This document shows, one piece after another, positions 1 through 5,525 of a DNA stretch of 8,059 nucleotides (the stretch's first letter is position 1; the number at the start of each line of letters is the position of its first letter). This stretch comes from an uncultured Clostridia bacterium (GTDB lineage: Bacteria; Bacillota; Clostridia; Oscillospirales; Ruminococcaceae). The stretch is taken from the NCBI GenBank assembly GCA_947381875.1, contig CANCXY010000155.1:1-8059 (forward strand), written 5' to 3'. A model generated the notes under the pieces. It worked only from the letters and a program-made list of their open reading frames with translations. It searched no databases and was not told the origin of the DNA. A program made the position numbers and the translations under genes.

Positions 1-51
1 GCATACGAGATGTCCGTGCGTGACTGGAGTTCACGTGTGCTCTTCCGATCT
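1..51 (+). other. Illumina P7 adapter/index contamination at contig end
   Basis: Bases 1-11 match the end of the Illumina P7 flow-cell sequence, bases 12-19 (GTCCGTGC) sit where an 8-base index belongs, and bases 20-51 match the TruSeq read-2 primer, ending in GCTCTTCCGATCT. The primer part lacks two bases (GA) after GGAGTTCA. This is sequencing artefact, not genome; real sequence starts at about base 52. Read on the minus strand it adds the residues RSEEHT to the sensor protein, a familiar sign of adapter read-through in predicted proteins. Confidence 0.97.
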
Positions 52-366
52 GGCCAGATCCGCCATATCCTCATACAGCGTCAGGGCCTGACGGGAGGAG
101 GGGGCGTCGTCTGTAAGGTAGCTGACAAGCGGCTGCTGCAAAGCCAACCGCCCCGCGAGGCTGTTCAGTTCCGCCAAATCCTCCCCGGCCAACTGGGCGG
201 CCATTTGCAGGTTGAATTCAGCGGACTGCAACACGCTTGTGCGCGCGTACCCGCGAAAAAAGAAAAAACAGGCAAGGCAGAACGCCGCGCACAGCACCAG
301 CGTGAACAGCACCGAAACAAATGTGATGCGCACACGCAGGCTGCGCACTTTTTTCCCAGCGGACAA
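52..366 (-). CDS. Membrane sensor protein, N-terminal fragment (YesM-like histidine kinase or YesS-like AraC regulator)
   Basis: About 105 codons are present; the 3' part is lost at the adapter junction. From the chosen start the protein has a short basic N-terminus (KKVRSLRVR), one strongly hydrophobic segment at about residues 14-37 rich in F, L, V and C, then an Arg/Tyr boundary and a predicted extracytoplasmic helical region (residues 40-105) of the kind that opens dCache-type sensors. I chose the TTG at 366-364 because an AGGAGG (377-382, minus strand) lies 10 nt upstream; a GTG at 348-346 is a weaker alternative. The frame stays open further upstream through array A, but that is repeat DNA. 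The gene diverges from a sugar ABC operon, the usual place for YesM/YesN sensors that control such transporters. The kinase or DNA-binding half is missing, so the two families cannot be separated. Confidence 0.72.
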
Positions 367-376
367 AGCGGCGTCA

Positions 377-382
377 CCTCCT
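377..382 (-). promoter_or_regulatory. Ribosome binding site supporting a TTG start
   Basis: Perfect AGGAGG on the minus strand, 10 nt before the TTG at 366. It directly follows the last hairpin of array A: the GGCAGG linker that follows the equivalent hairpin in arrays B and D here runs into AGG, so the array's edge supplies half of the Shine-Dalgarno sequence. Confidence 0.65.
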
Positions 383-385
383 GCC

Positions 386-548
386 CCAAAGGGCGCCGCC
401 CTTTGGAATCCTGCCAGAGGCGCTGCCTCTGGACTCTGCCAAAGGGCGCTGCCCTTTGGAATCCTGCCAGAGGCGCTGCCTCTGGACTCCGCCAAAGGGA
501 CGCAGTCCCTTTGGAATCCCATCATGGCGCAAAATTGCATTTTGCGCC
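386..548 (-). repeat. Hairpin array A (six stacked perfect palindromes)
   Basis: Six perfect inverted repeats follow one another, each with a 3-nt loop: 386-406 and 439-459 (arms CCAAAGGGC), 414-432 and 467-485 (arms CCAGAGGC), 492-514 (arms CCAAAGGGAC), and the head 526-548 (arms GGCGCAAAAT). The linkers are not symmetric, so the array has a direction; read on the minus strand it runs head to tail into the ribosome binding site of the sensor gene. The CCAAAGGG/CCAGAGG pair is duplicated here with an exact 53-bp period. The tail hairpin TCGGGC-GGCA-GCCCGA found in B and D is absent. Bases 439-525 are identical, in inverted orientation, to 5551-5637. Function unknown; likely a REP-like family, and if the minus promoter proposed below is real it forms the sensor's mRNA leader. 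Confidence 0.95.
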
Positions 549-556
549 TCCCTTTT

Positions 557-586
557 ATTTTCGCACAAACGGGCCTGTGATTGCAA
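557..586 (-). promoter_or_regulatory. Candidate promoter for the sensor gene
   Basis: On the minus strand TTGCAA (586-581, four of six consensus bases) is followed after 18 nt by GAAAAT (562-557, four of six). It would start a transcript that carries all of array A as leader. The -35 box lies inside the inverted repeat at 576-597, which would suit repression or autoregulation. Assigned by eye only. Confidence 0.3.
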
Positions 587-597
587 GCACTATCACA
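576..597. promoter_or_regulatory. Inverted repeat TGTGAT-N10-ATCACA, candidate operator
   Basis: Perfect 6-bp half-sites separated by 10 bp in the divergent intergenic region. The half-site resembles a CRP half-site, but the spacing differs (12 bp between TGTGA and TCACA instead of 6), so it is not a standard CRP box. It overlaps the candidate -35 of the sensor gene and sits about 130 bp upstream of the candidate -10 for the binding-protein gene. Confidence 0.4.
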
Positions 598-629
598 TCG
601 GAAAAGAGAAAAATTACAGGTTTGCGAGA

Positions 630-645
630 AAAAACACATGTTTTT
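630..645. promoter_or_regulatory. Second short inverted repeat AAAAAC-ACAT-GTTTTT
   Basis: A 6-bp inverted repeat with a 4-nt centre, lying between the two divergent candidate promoters. It may be a regulator site or chance in an A/T-rich tract. The rest of 598-699 shows a purine-rich stretch (about 651-680) and no open reading frame I would call. Confidence 0.25.
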
Positions 646-699
646 GCGCGGAGTGGGCGGGGGAGAGAGAAAAAAGACAGCTTCTCTGACATTTTTTCC

Positions 700-728
700 A
701 TTCCATCGCGCAGAAATTTCGGTAAAAT
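700..728 (+). promoter_or_regulatory. Candidate promoter for the binding-protein operon
   Basis: TAAAAT at 723-728 is a good -10 (five of six). The best -35 at a 17-bp distance is ATTCCA (700-705), which is weak (three of six), as expected for a promoter that needs an activator. Transcription would begin near 735, giving a leader of about 50 nt before the ATG at 784. Confidence 0.4.
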
Positions 729-783
729 AGAAAGCGAGATAAGGGAGCGGCAAGCCCCCGGATTGAAATGGAGGAAAGTTAGG

Positions 784-2148
784 ATGAAAAAACTTCTTTG
801 CATCGTCTTGGCGCTGTCGATGGCGCTCATGCTCCTGGCGGGCTGCGGCGGCGGAACGTCGTCGAGCAGCAGCAGTAGCAGCGCGCAGGATTCCAGCAGC
901 GCTTCGGATTCCACATCCAGCAGCAGTTCTTCGAGCAGCAGCGAGGAAAGCAGCCAGCCTTCGGAGGAACCCGTCAGCCTGAAATGGGCCGTATGGGACA
1001 TTGACGCGACGGCGTACTACAAACCACTGATCGAAGCGTACACCGCACAGCACAGCAATGTGAACATCGAAATGGTCGACCTCGGCTCTACCGATTACAT
1101 GACAGTGCTGGCCACGCAGCTTGCGGGCGGCGCGGACGACCTGGACATCATCACCATCAAGGACATCCCCGGCTACGCGAACTTAGTAACGCTGGGCATG
1201 CTGGAGCCGCTGAACGACCTTTCCACCAACGATACAAGCCTGTATGGCGGCACGGTGGAGCAGATCACCGTGGACGGCAAATATTACGCGCTGCCGTTCC
1301 GTTCCGACTTCTGGGTCGTGTTCTACAATAAGGACCTGTTCGACAAAGCGGGCGTGGAGTACCCCACCAACGATATGACGCTTGACCAGTACGACGAACT
1401 GGCCCGCAAGGTAACGAGCGGCGAGGGCGCGGAGAAGGTCTATGGCTGCCACTACCACACCTGGCGCAGCGCCGTGCAGCTTTTCGGTATCCTGGACGGC
1501 CAGAACACGATCGTCGACGGTACCTATGATTTCCTGAAACCCTACTACGAGCGTATCATCAAAGAGCAGGACGACGGCATCTGCATGGATTTTGCCACCC
1601 TGAAGACCTCGAACACCCATTATTCCGGCGTATTCTACAACAACCAGTGCGCCATGATGAACATGGGGAGCTGGTTCATTGCGACACAGATTGAAAAGGT
1701 GAAGGCAGGCGAATCCCTGGCCACCAACTGGGGCATCGTGAAGTACCCGCACCCGGACGGCGTAGAAGCGGGCACGACGCTTGGCACAATCACATCCCTG
1801 TCCGTGAACTCCAAGTCCTCGAACAAGCAGGCCGCGGCAGATTTCATCAACTTTGTATGCGGTGAAGAAGGCCAGAAGGTTGTGGCGGGCACCGGTACAA
1901 TCCCGGCCATCAAGACAGACGAGACGATGGCGGCCATCGCGGCCATCGACGGCTTCCCGACGGACGACGCCAGCAAGGAAGCGCTGAATGTAGTGCAGAC
2001 CTATCTGGAAATGCCGCTCCACGAGAAATCCGCAGATATTGAGTCGGCGCTGAACAGCGCGCACGACAACATCATGACGGAAAACGTCAGCATTGATGAC
2101 GGTATTGCCGAGATGAACGAGAAGGTTGCGGCGGTCCTGAACGGCTGA
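784..2148 (+). CDS. Sugar ABC transporter substrate-binding lipoprotein (CUT1, UgpB/MalE-type)
   Basis: This 454-residue protein is the extracellular, membrane-anchored receptor of the importer encoded next to it. Residues 1-20 form a lipoprotein signal peptide (KK, hydrophobic core, lipobox LLAG) with the acylated Cys at 21. Residues 22-63 are a Ser/Glu-rich linker with runs of 8 and 9 serines written with mixed codons, a surface tether. The mature domain has family 1 binding-protein features: FYNKDLFDKAG at about 180-190 and a C-terminal block with AADFINFV and GTGTIPAI at about 350-378. The start is fixed by GGAGG nine bases before the ATG; the frame is open back to the adapter, but that part is not coding. 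It ends in tandem stops TGA TAA. The ligand is probably a uronic-acid oligosaccharide, inferred only from the GH88 and DUF2264 genes downstream. Confidence 0.95.
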   Translation: MKKLLCIVLALSMALMLLAGCGGGTSSSSSSSSAQDSSSASDSTSSSSSSSSSEESSQPSEEPVSLKWAVWDIDATAYYKPLIEAYTAQHSNVNIEMVDLGSTDYMTVLATQLAGGADDLDIITIKDIPGYANLVTLGMLEPLNDLSTNDTSLYGGTVEQITVDGKYYALPFRSDFWVVFYNKDLFDKAGVEYPTNDMTLDQYDELARKVTSGEGAEKVYGCHYHTWRSAVQLFGILDGQNTIVDGTYDFLKPYYERIIKEQDDGICMDFATLKTSNTHYSGVFYNNQCAMMNMGSWFIATQIEKVKAGESLATNWGIVKYPHPDGVEAGTTLGTITSLSVNSKSSNKQAAADFINFVCGEEGQKVVAGTGTIPAIKTDETMAAIAAIDGFPTDDASKEALNVVQTYLEMPLHEKSADIESALNSAHDNIMTENVSIDDGIAEMNEKVAAVLNG

Positions 2149-2166
2149 TAAACCCAAAAACAGACC

Positions 2167-2193
2167 AAGGGGCGGGCAGTCTGCCCGCCCCTT
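2167..2193 (+). terminator. Strong hairpin after the binding-protein gene (attenuator; head of array B)
   Basis: Perfect 12-bp stem (arm AAGGGGCGGGCA) with a GTC loop, 18 nt after the TGA. Only a broken T-tract follows (ATTATGGGTTT), so full termination is doubtful; a partial terminator or 3'-end protector giving more binding protein than permease is more likely. The bases after it match the linker that follows the head hairpins in arrays A and D (ATGATGGGATT), so it occupies the head position of array B. Confidence 0.65.
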
Positions 2194-2204
2194 ATTATGG
2201 GTTT

Positions 2205-2293
2205 CCAAAGGGGCTGCGCCCCTTTGGTGGAGTCCAGAGGCAAAGCCTCTGGCAGGTCCGGGCAGCGCCCGGCAGGTTCGGGCGGCAGCCCGA
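2205..2293 (+). repeat. Hairpin array B
   Basis: Four consecutive palindromes: 2205-2227 (arms CCAAAGGGGC, loop TGC), 2234-2252 (arms CCAGAGGC, loop AAA), 2258-2272 (arms CCGGGC, loop AGC) and the tail 2278-2293 (TCGGGC-GGCA-GCCCGA). With the upstream stem at 2167-2193 as head, the order and linkers (GGAGT, GGCAGG) match array D. It points head to tail into the permease gene and ends about 11 nt before its ribosome binding site. It fills most of the 168-nt gap, which otherwise holds nothing recognisable. Confidence 0.93.
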
Positions 2294-2316
2294 TACATAA
2301 GAGAGGAGGCAGCATT

Positions 2317-3231
2317 GTGAGCAAAGCCGCAGCGGCGCAGGGGCCGCGGAAAAAGGGGCTGAGCAAGAGCGCCAGGGAGACGCTGATTGCCTACAGCTTT
2401 ATCGCGCCCAACTTTATCGGCTTCGCCGTGTTTACGCTTGTTCCCGTGGTGTGGGCGTTCGTTTTGGCGTTTACAAAATGGGACGGCGTAAACGCGATGG
2501 AATTTGTCTGGTTCGACAACTTCATCCGCATGTTCAAGGAAAAGGAGTTTTTGGAGGCGCTCTGGCACACAGTCGTCTATGTGGTGTGCAATGTGCCGCT
2601 TACGCTTGTTTTCAGCCTGGCGCTGGCGCTGCTGCTCAACAGCAAGATACGCGGGCGCAACTTCTTCCGTACGGTCAGCTTTTTCCCGTATGTCGCGAGC
2701 CTTGTGGCCGTGGCGGCGGTGTGGAACTTCCTGTTCAGCCCGGCGTTCGGCCCTGTCAACCAGATATTAAGCTCACTGGGCGTACAGAACCTGCCCAAAT
2801 GGGCAGCGGGCAAAGACACCGCCATGCTCACGGTCATCCTGTTCAGCGTGTGGAAGAACATGGGCTACTACATGGTGATCTTCCTGGCGGGTTTACAGGG
2901 CGTGAACCCGGAGCTGTACGAGGCGGCCAGCCTGGACGGCGCGAACAAATGGCAGCAATTTGTAAATGTGACGCTGCCGCAGATTTCGCCCACGACGTTC
3001 TTTGTCACAATCATGGTCATGATCTCCTCGTTCAAGGTGTACAACGAGGTGTATATGATCACGCAGGGCGGCCCAGGGACCAGTACACTGGTGCTTGTGT
3101 ATAAGATCTACAACGAGGCCTTTGTCGGCCCGCCCGAATACGGGTACGCGTGCGCGATTTCCATGGTGCTGTTTGCCATGGTGCTGATTGTGACGCTGAT
3201 CCAGTTCCGCGGCGAAAAGAAATATTCCTGA
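2317..3231 (+). CDS. Sugar ABC transporter permease, MalF/UgpA-type
   Basis: A 304-residue inner-membrane subunit (COG1175-like) that pairs with the next gene to form the channel. A basic N-terminus (RKKG, about residues 11-14) is followed by about six membrane segments, the first at about 24-52 (including APNFIGFAVF). The ATPase-contact EAA loop is clear at about 202-221 (EAASLDGANKW ending NVTLP). A second conserved block, TQGGPGTSTLVLVYKIY, lies at about 249-265. I chose the GTG at 2317 because AGGAGG lies 7 nt upstream and the protein then has normal family length; an upstream in-frame ATG at 2197 would translate array B and has no ribosome binding site. The next permease starts 14 nt after its stop, so the two are translated from one message. 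Confidence 0.94.
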   Translation: MSKAAAAQGPRKKGLSKSARETLIAYSFIAPNFIGFAVFTLVPVVWAFVLAFTKWDGVNAMEFVWFDNFIRMFKEKEFLEALWHTVVYVVCNVPLTLVFSLALALLLNSKIRGRNFFRTVSFFPYVASLVAVAAVWNFLFSPAFGPVNQILSSLGVQNLPKWAAGKDTAMLTVILFSVWKNMGYYMVIFLAGLQGVNPELYEAASLDGANKWQQFVNVTLPQISPTTFFVTIMVMISSFKVYNEVYMITQGGPGTSTLVLVYKIYNEAFVGPPEYGYACAISMVLFAMVLIVTLIQFRGEKKYS

Positions 3232-3245
3232 AAGGGGGCGGGCAA

Positions 3246-4082
3246 ATGGCAGGCGCAAAAAAAGATTCCGTCATTGGCAAAATTTTGATCTATGTGCTGC
3301 TGGCTGTCGTCGCGTTCACGATGCTGGTGCCCTTTGTGTGGATGCTCTCGGCCTCGCTTAAGCTGAACAAGGACGTGTTCACGTTCCCCATGAAGTGGTT
3401 CCCGGAGGAGCCGCAGTGGAAAAACTACGCCACGATCTGGCAGAAGATCCCCCTCGGTACCTTCACCTTCAACACCTTTAAGCTCACGATTATTGTGACG
3501 CTTTTGCAGCTTTTCACATCCAGTTTCGCGGCCTACGCGTTCGCGAAGCTGCATTTCAAGGGTCGCGACGTGCTGTTCCTGGGCTACATCGGCACCATCG
3601 CGGTGCCCTGGCAGGCATACATGGTGCCGCAGTTCATGATGATGCGTTCGTTTCATCTGAACAACACCCATTTAGCCATCATCTGCCTTCAGGCGTTCAG
3701 CGCGTTCGGCGTATTCCTCATGCGTCAGTTTTATGAAGGTATCCCCGACGAGCTGTGCGAGGCTGCCCGCATTGACGGCCTTTCGGAATACGGCATCTGG
3801 TGGCGCGTGATGCTGCCGCTCTCGAAACCGGCCATCTCGACGCTCGTCATCTTCACGTTCGTGACCACCTGGAACGACTTCCTCGGCCCGCTCATCTACC
3901 TGACCGACACAAAGCTGAAAACCATCCAGCTTGGCCTTCGCATGTTCATCACCCAGTATTCCAGCGATTACAACCTGATTATGGCGGCCAGCGTCGTCAG
4001 CCTCATCCCTGTCCTCATCGTATTCCTCTCCCTGCAAAAATACTTCGTGCAGGGCGTGGCAACATCCGGCCTCAAAGGCTGA
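3246..4082 (+). CDS. Sugar ABC transporter permease, MalG/UgpE-type
   Basis: A 278-residue inner-membrane subunit (COG0395-like), partner of the preceding permease. The first membrane segment is at about residues 11-35. The EAA loop is at about 172-191 (EAARIDGLSEYG ending RVMLP) and the C-terminus ends in the MalG-type signature QKYFVQGVATSGLKG. The start is the ATG at 3246, preceded by AGGGGG; the open frame continues 32 codons upstream into the other permease but without a site. No ATP-binding subunit follows; CUT1 importers in Firmicutes often share one MsmK/UgpC-type ATPase encoded elsewhere, which is the likely case here. A strong terminator starts 6 nt after the stop. Confidence 0.95.
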   Translation: MAGAKKDSVIGKILIYVLLAVVAFTMLVPFVWMLSASLKLNKDVFTFPMKWFPEEPQWKNYATIWQKIPLGTFTFNTFKLTIIVTLLQLFTSSFAAYAFAKLHFKGRDVLFLGYIGTIAVPWQAYMVPQFMMMRSFHLNNTHLAIICLQAFSAFGVFLMRQFYEGIPDELCEAARIDGLSEYGIWWRVMLPLSKPAISTLVIFTFVTTWNDFLGPLIYLTDTKLKTIQLGLRMFITQYSSDYNLIMAASVVSLIPVLIVFLSLQKYFVQGVATSGLKG

Positions 4083-4087
4083 CCCTG

Positions 4088-4117
4088 AAAGGCGGCGGCA
4101 TTCTGCCGCCGCCTTTT
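4088..4117 (+). terminator. Rho-independent terminator after the permeases
   Basis: Perfect 13-bp stem (arm AAAGGCGGCGGCA) with a TTC loop, ending in TTTT at 4114-4117. The stem is very GC-rich, so termination is plausible despite the short T-run. The T-run is also the left arm of the first hairpin of array C. Confidence 0.75.
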
Positions 4118-4249
4118 GGGCTGCCGCCCAAACCTGCCCAAAGGGCGCTGCCCTTTGGAATCCCGCCAGAGGCTCTGCCTCTGGACTCCGCCACCCTTTG
4201 AAAAGGGTGGACGGAAACTTTAATAGCGCCCAAACATGCGTTTGGGCGC
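4115..4249 (-). repeat. Hairpin array C (reverse orientation)
   Basis: Read on the minus strand: head 4226-4249 (arms GCGCCCAAAC, 4-nt loop), then 4191-4210 (arms CCACCCTTT), 4166-4184 (arms CCAGAGGC), 4138-4158 (arms CCAAAGGGC) and tail 4115-4132 (TTTGGGC-GGCA-GCCCAAA). Order and linkers (CGGAGT, GGGATT, GCAGG) match arrays A, B and D, but the first body hairpin is a different palindrome and the direction opposes transcription of both neighbours. Its tail overlaps the T-run of the permease terminator. Confidence 0.92.
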
Positions 4250-4263
4250 GGGAGAATTTTTTT
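4226..4263 (+). terminator. Head hairpin of array C followed by T7, possible second terminator
   Basis: A 10-bp perfect stem (arm GCGCCCAAAC, loop ATGC) is followed 7 nt later by seven T (4257-4263). The gap between stem and T-run is longer than in a standard terminator, so it may be a weak backup terminator insulating the downstream promoter. Confidence 0.35.
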
Positions 4264-4276
4264 GTTTCGCCGCAGG

Positions 4277-4306
4277 CTGGCGGGAATGGGCGGTTTGTGG
4301 TATAGT
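4277..4306 (+). promoter_or_regulatory. Candidate extended -10 promoter for the GH88 gene
   Basis: TGG TATAGT (4298-4306) is an extended -10 element with five of six -10 bases. A weak -35 (CTGGCG, 4277-4282) lies 18 bp upstream. Transcription would start near 4313, about 25 nt before the GH88 ATG. With the terminator upstream, this suggests that the hydrolase genes have their own transcript. Confidence 0.5.
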
Positions 4307-4336
4307 GAAGGAAAACCCTAAAAAGAAGGAGCAGCT

Positions 4337-5506
4337 ATGAAAACATTTGAAAATCCACAGATCACGCGCGGCGAGGCTGTCCGCGCGCTCGATACGGCGG
4401 CGGCGATTGTTCGGCAGAACCTGCCGCTGTTTACGCGCCAGTGCCAGAACCATTCCAGCGTGGGCGATATTTACCCGCCGTGTGAAAATAACCAGTGGAC
4501 ATGCGGATTTTGGCCGGGCGAGGTTTGGCTCTCCTATGAGCATACTGGGGACGCCGCTTTCCGCGACGCCGCGCTCATCCTGGTCGACAGCTTCGCCGCG
4601 CGCATCGAAAAGAAAATAGAGGTGGAACACCACGATATGGGTTTCCTCTATTCGCCCTCCTGCGTCGCGGCATATAAGCTCGTCGGCAGCGAGACGGGGA
4701 AAAATGCCGCCATTGCCGCCGCCCGCCAGCTCTGCACGCGCTTTCAGGAAAAAGGACAGTTTATCCAGGCGTGGGGTCCCATGGGCGCGCCCGAAAATTA
4801 CCGCTATATCATCGACTGCCTGCTTAATGTGCCGCTGCTCTATTGGGCGGCGGAGGAGACACACGAGGCGTACTTTGCCGATATAGCCCACCGCCATGTC
4901 TCCACCTGCCTGGCCCACTCCATCCGCCCGGACGGCAGTACCTATCACACGTTCTTTATGGACACCGCCACCGGTGCGCCTGTGCGCGGCGCGACCTGCC
5001 AGGGCTATAAAGATGATTCCTGCTGGGCGCGCGGGCAGGCGTGGGGCGTGTATGGCACAGCCCTCAGCTATCGGTATACCAAAAACCCCGCATACCTCGA
5101 CGCGTTCCGCCGCGTGTTGGCCTATTATCTGGACCGCCTGCCCGCCGACCTTGTGCCGTATTGGGATATGACATTTACCGACGAAAACGGTGCGGGCGAG
5201 CCGCGCGATTCCTCCAGCGCGTCCATCACCGCCTGCGGCCTGCTTGAGGCCGCGAAGTATGTCCCCAAAGATGAGGCGGGCGCGTACCGCGCATTGGCCG
5301 CGCAGATGCTCAAAAGCCTTGCCGACGCCTACGCCGTGCAGGAAGGCCCGCAGGGCGTCGGACTGGTGCGCCACGGCACCTACAGCAAAAAAAGCCCCTA
5401 CAACACCTGCACACCGGAGGGCGTTGACGAGTGTGTCTCGTGGGGCGATTATTTCTATATGGAAGCGCTGACACGCTTCACCACCGATTGGCAGCTCTAT
5501 TGGTAA
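4337..5506 (+). CDS. ugl: Unsaturated glucuronyl hydrolase, GH88 family
   Basis: A 389-residue cytoplasmic enzyme (no signal peptide) that hydrates and so releases 4,5-unsaturated glucuronic acid from the non-reducing end of lyase-made oligosaccharides such as glycosaminoglycan disaccharides. Family marks: NNQWTCGFWPGEVWLSYE (about 51-68), HHDMGF with Asp100, YIIDCLLN with Asp160, DDSCWARGQAWGVYG (about 226-240) and CVSWGDYFYMEALTR near the end. Asp100 and Asp160 fit the two acidic residues reported for Bacillus GL1 UGL (Asp88 and Asp149) in context and spacing. Length is normal for GH88. The start is supported by AAGGAG 5 nt upstream. GH105 (rhamnogalacturonyl hydrolase) is related, but the WARGQAWG/WGDYFY pattern fits GH88 better. 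Between residues 349 and 356 the sequence YSKKSPYN lies where streptococcal enzymes contact sulfate. Confidence 0.93.
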   Translation: MKTFENPQITRGEAVRALDTAAAIVRQNLPLFTRQCQNHSSVGDIYPPCENNQWTCGFWPGEVWLSYEHTGDAAFRDAALILVDSFAARIEKKIEVEHHDMGFLYSPSCVAAYKLVGSETGKNAAIAAARQLCTRFQEKGQFIQAWGPMGAPENYRYIIDCLLNVPLLYWAAEETHEAYFADIAHRHVSTCLAHSIRPDGSTYHTFFMDTATGAPVRGATCQGYKDDSCWARGQAWGVYGTALSYRYTKNPAYLDAFRRVLAYYLDRLPADLVPYWDMTFTDENGAGEPRDSSSASITACGLLEAAKYVPKDEAGAYRALAAQMLKSLADAYAVQEGPQGVGLVRHGTYSKKSPYNTCTPEGVDECVSWGDYFYMEALTRFTTDWQLYW

Positions 5507-5516
5507 ACTGGATAAA
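5488..5516 (+). promoter_or_regulatory. Candidate internal promoter at the end of the GH88 gene
   Basis: TTGGCA (5488-5493, five of six) and GATAAA (5511-5516, four of six) are separated by exactly 17 bp, straddling the GH88 stop codon. A transcript from here would start just before array D and carry it as leader of the DUF2264 gene. The match is by eye and may be chance. Confidence 0.3.
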
Positions 5517-5525
5517 ACGGGAAGG

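Noticed and set aside
386..548. CRISPR-like array
   Set aside because: Units are self-complementary hairpins abutting each other; there are no unique spacers of constant length and no cas genes.
576..597. Standard CRP/cAMP site
   Set aside because: The half-sites fit but the spacing is 12 instead of 6 bp, and classic cAMP-CRP control is not expected in this kind of organism.
10..783. N-terminal extension of the binding-protein frame back to the adapter
   Set aside because: It runs through adapter and array A, has no ribosome binding site, and the lipoprotein signal peptide must begin at 784.
2197..2316. ATG at 2197 as the permease start
   Set aside because: It would add 40 residues encoded by array B; the GTG at 2317 has AGGAGG at 7 nt and gives the normal permease N-terminus.
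1183..2568. Long minus-strand open frame opposite the binding protein
   Set aside because: A GC-rich shadow frame: no recognisable domain, arginine/histidine-rich product, and it crosses array B and two genes.
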